13,529 nt of DNA from DATKZH01 sp964475955 (GTDB lineage Bacteria; Planctomycetota; Planctomycetia; Pirellulales; Thermoguttaceae): the NCBI GenBank assembly GCA_964475955.1, contig CAYYZY010000204.1:1-13529 (forward strand), in the 5' to 3' direction. Below the pieces are notes generated by a model that ran no database searches, had not been told where the DNA came from, and saw nothing but the letters and a program-made list of their open reading frames with translations. Position 1 is the first letter of the stretch. Each line of letters starts with the position of its first letter. Shown piece after piece: positions 6,237-11,310 of the stretch. A program made the translations under genes and the position numbers.

Positions 6237-7247
6237 ATGACCAGCCGACGACTTCACCTTAGTTTGCTCGCGATCCTGCTTTCCACCGGCGTCGCCGGCG
6301 CGCAGACTCCCTTCGCAGGCTGGCCGGATACCGGGGGAACGTACGGGTTTCCGCACGACGAATACGTCTATACGCCCGGAGGATACCGGGCCGCCGGGGT
6401 GGGGCAGGATTTCGACACCTGGGGCCCGGCCGCCGAGTGGGGGCCGGGGCTCCCCGCCCAGGAGGGGATCTGCCGGCTGCCGGGGATTGAGCCGTCCCCC
6501 GCCCCGGCAGACGCCAAGCCGGACGGCGGCGACGCGACGGTCGACGCCCCCGAGGACGCCGCCGTGGTCGTCGAGCCGCAACCCGAGCCGCCGCCCAAGA
6601 TCTGGTCGGGCAGTTTCGAGCTCGGGCTCGACGGATCGGAGGGCAACAGCCAGCGGGTCAACTTCCGCTGCGGCGTGGCGGCGAAGCGGAAGACCGACGA
6701 CGACGTGTTCAAGCTCGACCTCGACTACCACAAAAACACCAGCCATTTCGAAGAGACGGCCCACCGCGCCTTCCTCGATTGGCGATACGAGTGGCTCTTC
6801 AAGGAGTCGCCCTGGACCTGGTTCGGCCACGGCACGACCGACTACGACGAGTTCAAGGCGTTCGACGTCCGCGTCGCCATCGACGCCGGTCTCGGCTACC
6901 AGTTCCTCGACACCGAGAAGACCTCGTTTCTGGGCCGGTGCGGCGGCGGTTGGTCGCGCGAGGTGGGAAGCCCCGAAGACGACTACGTGCCCGAGGCGAC
7001 CTTCGGCTCGGAGTTCGAGCACGAGTTCAGCCCGCGCCAGAAGTTGACCGCCTCGTTCGATTACACGCCCGACGTGAGCGACTTCCGCGACTTCCGCTTC
7101 ACCACCAAGGCCGGCTGGGAGTTCCTGCTCGACGAGCAGATGAACCTCAGCCTCAAGCTCAGCCTGCTGGACCGCTACGACAGCACCCCCAACGGCGCCA
7201 AGGCCAACGACGTCGATTACAGCGTCACGCTCTTGTGGAAGTATTGA
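6237..7247 (+). CDS. DUF481-family outer-membrane beta-barrel protein
   Basis: This 336-residue protein begins with a Sec signal peptide (basic MTSRRLH, hydrophobic 8-20, likely cleavage after GAQ- or AGA-type residues near 22). It continues with a glycine/tyrosine-rich segment, a proline/acidic linker (about 84-120), and a DUF481 (YdiY-like) domain from about 121 to the end. The domain opens with WSGSFELGLDGSEGNSQ (123-139), matching the family's GN-signature strand, and runs in alternating amphipathic strands. It ends TLLWKY, with a terminal aromatic as expected for Bam-dependent barrels. The ATG at 6237 gives the signal peptide directly; upstream TTG at 6198 adds 13 residues without benefit. 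No clear Shine-Dalgarno is seen. The gene is flanked by gene-poor spacers and appears monocistronic. A barrel of unknown cargo is a confident structural call. Confidence 0.88.
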   Translation: MTSRRLHLSLLAILLSTGVAGAQTPFAGWPDTGGTYGFPHDEYVYTPGGYRAAGVGQDFDTWGPAAEWGPGLPAQEGICRLPGIEPSPAPADAKPDGGDATVDAPEDAAVVVEPQPEPPPKIWSGSFELGLDGSEGNSQRVNFRCGVAAKRKTDDDVFKLDLDYHKNTSHFEETAHRAFLDWRYEWLFKESPWTWFGHGTTDYDEFKAFDVRVAIDAGLGYQFLDTEKTSFLGRCGGGWSREVGSPEDDYVPEATFGSEFEHEFSPRQKLTASFDYTPDVSDFRDFRFTTKAGWEFLLDEQMNLSLKLSLLDRYDSTPNGAKANDVDYSVTLLWKY

Positions 7248-7693
7248 GCGGGCACTGCGGAGCCGGGCGTTGAGAGCCGACGCACGGTCGCGCCGGACCG
7301 ACAACCCGGGAGCTCCGCCGAGCTCGCCCCGGCGGGACGGCAACTGGGCAGCTACGCACTCACGCCCCGCCGTCGGCCTTGAGCGTGATCTTGCCGTCGT
7401 CGGCGCGGAGCCCATCGAGAAACGCCTGGACCTCGCCGCGGGGCATCAGGCCGCTTCGTGAGTGGGTTTCAACAAAGTGGCCGAGTAGAACGGTCATCGC
7501 GGCGATCGTCGCGCTGGTGACGCAAACGCCCCGATTCTAGCCAACGGCTCGGAGAGCAACCAGTCCCGGCGCCGCTGCCCTCGGCCCCGCCGTCAAACGA
7601 CGGACGGCCATCTTCCGCCCTCGGGTTCTCGACACGTTTTGTGGCTGTGCAGTTGGCCTCCGTCAGCCCCGTGAATGGGTCTCCGCGGAGCCG
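7248..7693. other. 446-bp spacer with one doubtful small ORF and a hairpin
   Basis: This interval separates the convergent ends of the DUF481 gene and the unknown protein gene. It holds a possible 45-codon ORF (7360-7497, minus), a hairpin CCGCCGTC / GACGGACGG with an A bulge and AAAC loop (7587-7607), and a 10-bp palindrome CTCCGCGGAG (7681-7690). The last sits just beyond the stop of the minus-strand gene. No T-run follows either palindrome. Confidence 0.5.
7360..7497 (-). CDS. Possible 45-residue small ORF or gene remnant
   Basis: An ATG at 7497 opens a frame of 45 codons ending at TGA 7360-7362. It reads MTVLLGHFVETHSR and later GEVQAFLDGLRADDGKITL. The second half has the G/C-rich third positions of neighbouring real genes and a soluble, helix-then-strand composition. 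Upstream the frame stays open 14 codons to a TAG without another usable start. There is no Shine-Dalgarno before the ATG. It could be a true small protein, the tail of a decayed gene, or chance. I recognise no family. Confidence 0.25.
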   Translation of the reverse strand: MTVLLGHFVETHSRSGLMPRGEVQAFLDGLRADDGKITLKADGGA

Positions 7694-8515
7694 TCAGCCG
7701 CTCGAGTCGCGCACCGACAACCGCCCGCGCGCGTGCTCGATCCGGTAGTCGCCCGGGTCGTCGCCGAGGCCCAGGTAGTCGACGACGGGCGTCGGGCCGG
7801 TCCAATCGATCTCGTGGCGGCCGACGAGCAACTCCGTGTTCGCGCCCGTGCGATTGAGGCTGACGCACGGTACGACGAGAAACCGTGTGGGCGTGGTAGG
7901 GCGGCGGCCGAGGGCGTCGGCCACGGCCCGTCGGGCCTGGAGCGCGGCCGCGGTGATGGCGGCGACCAGCGCGCGGTGCGCGTCGGGTACGATGGCGGCG
8001 TCCTGGATCGTGGCCAGCCGGTCCTTGCCTTCGGCGGCGAACGTGTCGGCCAGCTCGCGCACGGCCGGCACCTCGGAGCGGTTCAAAAGCGCGCCCAAGG
8101 CGCCGCAGCAGGCGCTGGCGAGGCCGTAGCGGTCGAGCGTGCCGTACTCGGGGCCTTCCGGCGTGTCGCGCACGCCCACGTGCGTGTTGATCTTCACGAC
8201 CATCAGCTTCCCGTCGACGGCCGATGCTTCGAGCGCGAAGTGCTCTTCGGCGACGTGGATCGCGCCGCTCTCGTACCGGGCGCCCAGGTTGATCGAGTGG
8301 AATGCCGCTCGGCAGCCCGGCCGAAGCGCCGGCAGAAGCGACCCGACGAACGATTGCCCGAAGCGGTCGACGCACTCCCATTCGGCTTCGTCGGAGCAGG
8401 CCACCTGGTAGGCCCCCACGACCGGAGTGCCCAGCGTTCGGGCGTACTCCCGGAGAATGCCGCCCAGGCGGCCCAGGTCGGATTCGATCCCGATCAGGTC
8501 TTCCAGCCGTGCCAT
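7694..8515 (-). CDS. Unrecognised 273-residue soluble protein
   Basis: I do not recognise this protein. It has no signal peptide or membrane helix. The N-terminal half contains an acidic start (MARLEDLIGIESDLGRLG), then VACSDEAEWECVDRFGQSF (39-57) and a glycine/alanine helix with a Cys-Cys pair (SACCGALGALL, about 133-143). The middle holds HVGVRDTPEGPEYGTLDRYG. The last third has an alanine-rich helix (about 180-200) and a beta-rich end with LVVPCVSLNRTG and VVDYLGLGDDPGDYRIEHARG. The ATG at 8515 is supported by GGGGAG with 8-nt spacing. Codon use matches neighbouring genes, and the antisense frames carry no recognisable motif. It is transcribed divergently from the ceramidase-like gene across a repeat-containing spacer. 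It is likely a lineage-restricted conserved protein. Confidence 0.8.
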   Translation of the reverse strand: MARLEDLIGIESDLGRLGGILREYARTLGTPVVGAYQVACSDEAEWECVDRFGQSFVGSLLPALRPGCRAAFHSINLGARYESGAIHVAEEHFALEASAVDGKLMVVKINTHVGVRDTPEGPEYGTLDRYGLASACCGALGALLNRSEVPAVRELADTFAAEGKDRLATIQDAAIVPDAHRALVAAITAAALQARRAVADALGRRPTTPTRFLVVPCVSLNRTGANTELLVGRHEIDWTGPTPVVDYLGLGDDPGDYRIEHARGRLSVRDSSG

Positions 8516-8556
8516 GGTTCGTTCTCCCCGTATGGGTTGTGCGCGCTATGTCAAGC

Positions 8557-8643
8557 GGTAGCCGTCAGCCATCAGCTTTCAGCGGTCAGCCAACCATGGG
8601 CAATCCGGGCTGATAGCTGATGGCAGACCGCCGACGGCTTACC
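8557..8643. repeat. Imperfect inverted repeat of the ATCAGC/REP-like type
   Basis: The left arm GGTAGCCGTCAGCCATCAGC (8557-8576, continuing to 8583) is the near reverse complement of the right arm (8609-8643), which contains GCTGATAGCTGATGGC and ends GACGGCTTACC. The right arm has a few extra bases. The hexamer pattern CAGC/GCTGA recurs with short spacing. This composition is typical of dispersed intergenic palindromes in several environmental phyla (general knowledge). It lies between two divergent genes and encodes nothing. Confidence 0.75.
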
Positions 8644-8718
8644 GTACGAGTTCACTCTCCATTCTAGTCCGAGCGCGGTCGGCCGTCTCGTTCAATTGCC
8701 CTTTCCCGCGCCCGCGTA

Positions 8719-8747
8719 TTGCCCCGGCGTTCCCAGCCGGTTACAGT
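8719..8747 (+). promoter_or_regulatory. Candidate promoter of the ceramidase-like gene
   Basis: TTGCCC (8719-8724) and TACAGT (8742-8747) are 17 nt apart, each matching the sigma70 boxes at 4 of 6 positions. The predicted start near 8754 leaves a leader of about 37 nt containing GGGAG, 7 nt before the ATG at 8791. Confidence 0.4.
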
Positions 8748-8790
8748 GACCGGAGACGAGAGACTCGCCTGCCAACTTGGGAGACACGTC

Positions 8791-10341
8791 ATGCTCACGC
8801 TGCTTCGCCATGGTCTGGTTACCGCGACCGCGGCCGCGGCCGCGGCCGTGATGGTTCTGGGATTGGCTCCGCCGGCCGATTGTGCGGAGACCCCGGCGAC
8901 GATGAAGGCCGGGTTCGCCGAGCGCGACATTACCCCGGAGTTGGGGATGGAAAGGCCGGGCGGATACGGGAAGTCGTACCACCGCTCGCTGCACGACCCG
9001 TGCAAGGTCCGCGCCGGGGTGTTCGACGACGGCACCCACCGCGTCGCCATCGTGGGAATCGACGCCCTGGTGATCCACCGCCCGCAAGTCCTCGCCGCGC
9101 GCAAGGCGATCCGGGAGAAGTGCGGCATCCCGCCGGAGCACGTGCTGCTGGCCGCGTCGCACTCGCACTCCTCGGGCCCGACCGGGATGATCCTGCCGGG
9201 CCAGTACGACGACGCCCCGGAACTGGTGCGCACGCTTGCCTACGAGAAGTCGTCGTGTGCCGACGCGGGCTACCTGAAGCGGGTCGTCGAGGCGATCGTC
9301 GAGGCCGTGTGCGAGGCCGACGCCGGGCGCGCCGAAGCGCGTTGCGGCGTGGGGAGCGGCGTCGAGGGCCAGGTCGCCTTCAACCGCCGTTTTCGCATGG
9401 CCAACGGTCTCTCGTTCACGCACCCGGGCCAGGGCAATCCCGACATCGTCGAGCCGGCCGGGCCGACCGACCCCCAGGTAGGCGTGATCGGCGCCTGGAA
9501 CGCGGAAGGAAAGCTGATCGGCTGCGTGGTCAACTTCGCCTGCCACGCCACGACCAGTCCCGGGGGCATTTCGGCTAACTACATCTACTACCTGGAGCAG
9601 ACGATCCGCGGCGGCATGGCGGCCGACGACTGCGTGGTCGTGTTCGTGGCCGGGGCCTCCGGCGACGTCACCCAGGTCGACAACCTCAGCCCCTATCGCC
9701 GGCCTGGCGCGGAGCAATGGGCGCGCCTGGTGGGCGGCCGCGTGGGCGCCGAGGCGGTCAAGGTGCTGTTGAGCATGGAGCCGGGGACGCTGGTTCCGGT
9801 CGGCGCGCGCACCAAGGTGTGGAACATTCGGCGCCGCATGCCCAACCCCGAGCGGGTGGAGCGGTGCCGCGAGCTGGTACGGAAGTCGCCTAAGGAAGTC
9901 GGCTCCACCGAGTGGACCTTCACCAAGGAGATCGTGCTCTTGGATTACCTGGTCGCCAAGGAGCCGGAGGTCGAAGTCGAGGTGCAGGCCGTGCAGGTCG
10001 GGCCGGCCGTGTTCGTGACCGACCCGGCCGAGTACTTCTGCCAGTTCGGGCTCGAGATCAAGGCCGGAAGCCCCTTCCCGTTCACCTTCCCCGTGTCGCT
10101 GGCCAACGGCTGCGTGGGCTACGTGCCGACCGAAGAAGCCCTGGGCGAGCACGGCGGCGGGTACGAGACGCGCCTGACCAGCTACAGCAACCTGGAGCCG
10201 ACCGCGGGCCGCCAGATGGCCGACGCGGGCATCGAGCTCGCCCGGCGGATGACCCCCGGCGAAGTTCCCACCCGGCCGGCCGCTCCCGAGTTCGGCGGCA
10301 AAGGCTGGTCGTACGGGAGCGTGCCGCCCGAGCTGGAGTAA
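8791..10341 (+). CDS. Secreted neutral/alkaline ceramidase-like amidohydrolase
   Basis: This 516-residue protein has an alanine-rich Sec signal peptide (1-32, probable cleavage after ADCA) followed by the neutral/alkaline non-lysosomal ceramidase N-terminal domain. That family hydrolyses the amide bond of ceramide-type lipids with a single zinc. By comparison with the Pseudomonas enzyme, likely equivalents of all key residues are visible: zinc ligands His124 in SHSHSSGP, His252 in FACHAT, Glu414 in DPAEYF and Tyr444 in GCVGYVPT, and nucleophile Ser290 in GASGDVTQ. The protein is shorter than classical ceramidases (about 640-670 residues) and appears to lack their C-terminal immunoglobulin-like domain, as many planctomycete homologues do. 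GGGAG precedes the ATG by 7 nt; the frame could start at 8719, but that destroys the signal peptide. A LysE-type exporter follows 6 nt later. True substrate is unproven. Confidence 0.9.
   Translation: MLTLLRHGLVTATAAAAAAVMVLGLAPPADCAETPATMKAGFAERDITPELGMERPGGYGKSYHRSLHDPCKVRAGVFDDGTHRVAIVGIDALVIHRPQVLAARKAIREKCGIPPEHVLLAASHSHSSGPTGMILPGQYDDAPELVRTLAYEKSSCADAGYLKRVVEAIVEAVCEADAGRAEARCGVGSGVEGQVAFNRRFRMANGLSFTHPGQGNPDIVEPAGPTDPQVGVIGAWNAEGKLIGCVVNFACHATTSPGGISANYIYYLEQTIRGGMAADDCVVVFVAGASGDVTQVDNLSPYRRPGAEQWARLVGGRVGAEAVKVLLSMEPGTLVPVGARTKVWNIRRRMPNPERVERCRELVRKSPKEVGSTEWTFTKEIVLLDYLVAKEPEVEVEVQAVQVGPAVFVTDPAEYFCQFGLEIKAGSPFPFTFPVSLANGCVGYVPTEEALGEHGGGYETRLTSYSNLEPTAGRQMADAGIELARRMTPGEVPTRPAAPEFGGKGWSYGSVPPELE
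8830..8847 (+). repeat. GCGGCC hexanucleotide repeat in the signal-peptide coding region
   Basis: Three perfect GCGGCC units in a row encode six of the alanines in the hydrophobic core of the ceramidase-like protein's signal peptide. The unit length keeps the frame, so copy-number change would lengthen or shorten the core by Ala-Ala. Confidence 0.8.
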
Positions 10342-10347
10342 GCGAGC

Positions 10348-11034
10348 TTGATCCACTCCCTCCTCACGGCGACGGGTCCCGTCCTGCTGGCTGCGTCGGA
10401 ACCGGGGCCGCCGAGCCTGGCGGCGTTCCTCCTCATGGCGATCGCCATCTCCCTTTCGGGCGTGCTGGCCCCGGGACCGATCACCGCGGCAACCCTCGCC
10501 GCCGGCACGCGCTCGCCGCACGCCGGGGCGATGGTCGCGCTGGGGCATGGGGTGGTCGAGTTCCCGCTGATGCTGCTGATCGTCGCCGGCGCCGGGGGCC
10601 TGTTCGAGATCGAGCCGGTGCGGCTGGGCATCGGGCTGGCGGGCGGGGTGTTCCTCGTGTGGATGGGCGCCCAACTGCTGCGGTCCGTCCCGCAGGCGAA
10701 CGAAGAAGCCGATGTCTCCGACGGGCGGCACCCCTTGATGACCGGCATCGTCCTCTCCGGCGGCAACCCCTACTTCCTCGTCTGGTGGGCGACGGTCGGC
10801 CTGGCCCTGGCGGCCCAGGCCGTGGAGCTGGGCGTTTTCGCCTTCGCGCTGTTCGCCGTGGTCCACTGGTTGTGCGACCTGGTGTGGCTCGAAGCCCTCT
10901 CGCTGGCCAGCCACCACGGCACCCGGCTCTTGGGCGGCCGTTTGCAGCAGGTCGTGCTCGCCGTTTGCGGGCTGATGCTTTTGGGCTTCGGCGGCATGTT
11001 CCTCTACGACGCCGCCAGCGGCCTGTGGGGCTGA
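10348..11034 (+). CDS. LysE/RhtB-family amino-acid exporter
   Basis: This 228-residue inner-membrane protein has six hydrophobic segments (about 23-45, 59-82, 90-112, 131-155, 158-182 and 200-221). The family's PGP signature near the first helix is present (VLAPGPITAATLAAG, 39-53), and GGNPYFLVWW (138-147) matches the conserved NP motif of the fourth helix. Such carriers export amino acids or related small amines by proton exchange. The start is the TTG at 10348, placed 9 nt after GGAG that lies inside the last codons of the ceramidase-like gene; only 6 nt separate stop and start, so the two are probably co-transcribed and translationally coupled. A later ATG (codon 30) would remove most of the first helix. 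Substrate cannot be told from sequence. Confidence 0.9.
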   Translation: MIHSLLTATGPVLLAASEPGPPSLAAFLLMAIAISLSGVLAPGPITAATLAAGTRSPHAGAMVALGHGVVEFPLMLLIVAGAGGLFEIEPVRLGIGLAGGVFLVWMGAQLLRSVPQANEEADVSDGRHPLMTGIVLSGGNPYFLVWWATVGLALAAQAVELGVFAFALFAVVHWLCDLVWLEALSLASHHGTRLLGGRLQQVVLAVCGLMLLGFGGMFLYDAASGLWG

Positions 11035-11068
11035 GTTGCCGTGCACGACTTGTCGGGGCCGATGCGAC

Positions 11069-11165
11069 TGTAGGGAACGGCCTCTGTGCCGGTCCGCGCG
11101 CTCCGGCCAGTTCCGGACCGTAGCCGACGTTCAGGAAGCGGAATGCCGCAGAGGGCGTCCCTACA
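11069..11165. repeat. 97-bp imperfect palindromic element (REP/MITE-like)
   Basis: The left arm begins TGTAGGGAACGGCCTCTG (11069-11086) and the right arm ends CAGAGGGCGTCCCTACA (11149-11165), its near reverse complement; pairing continues for about 28 positions. A nested stem GGTCCG (11091-11096) / CGGACC (11114-11119) sits inside. The arms encode nothing, and no target-site duplication is evident. It lies between the LysE-type gene and the sulfatase and could also act as a transcriptional stop for the upstream pair. Confidence 0.75.
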
Positions 11166-11210
11166 CCTTGTGCGTGCGAACCTCGCACTTTCCGTTGGAC
11201 GCCGCGCCCC

Positions 11211-11238
11211 TTGCTTGCCCGGGCCCGCACCCTACAAT
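11211..11238 (+). promoter_or_regulatory. Candidate promoter of the sulfatase gene
   Basis: TTGCTT (11211-11216) and TACAAT (11233-11238) are 16 nt apart. The -10 box matches 5 of 6 consensus positions; the -35 box matches only TTG. The predicted start near 11245 leaves a leader of about 66 nt. Confidence 0.45.
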
Positions 11239-11298
11239 GGACCGCGATCGAGCGGGACGCGGCCCGCCCGGTCATCCGCTCGAAGCCCCCTATGCCCC

Positions 11299-11303
11299 AG
11301 GAG
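11299..11303 (+). promoter_or_regulatory. Shine-Dalgarno site of the sulfatase
   Basis: AGGAG lies 7 nt before the ATG at 11311 and fixes that start, since an out-of-frame ATG occurs at 11292. Confidence 0.7.
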
Positions 11304-11310
11304 CCCGACG

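Noticed and set aside
5615..6262. 215-codon plus-strand ORF in the spacer upstream of the DUF481 gene
   Set aside because: Composition is non-coding-like, it crosses the hairpins and overlaps both flanking genes' starts, and no ribosome site is present.
8692..11046. 784-codon minus-strand open frame over the ceramidase-like and LysE-type genes
   Set aside because: Both sense genes carry complete motifs; the antisense translation is His/Arg/Gly-rich and spans two genes and their junction.
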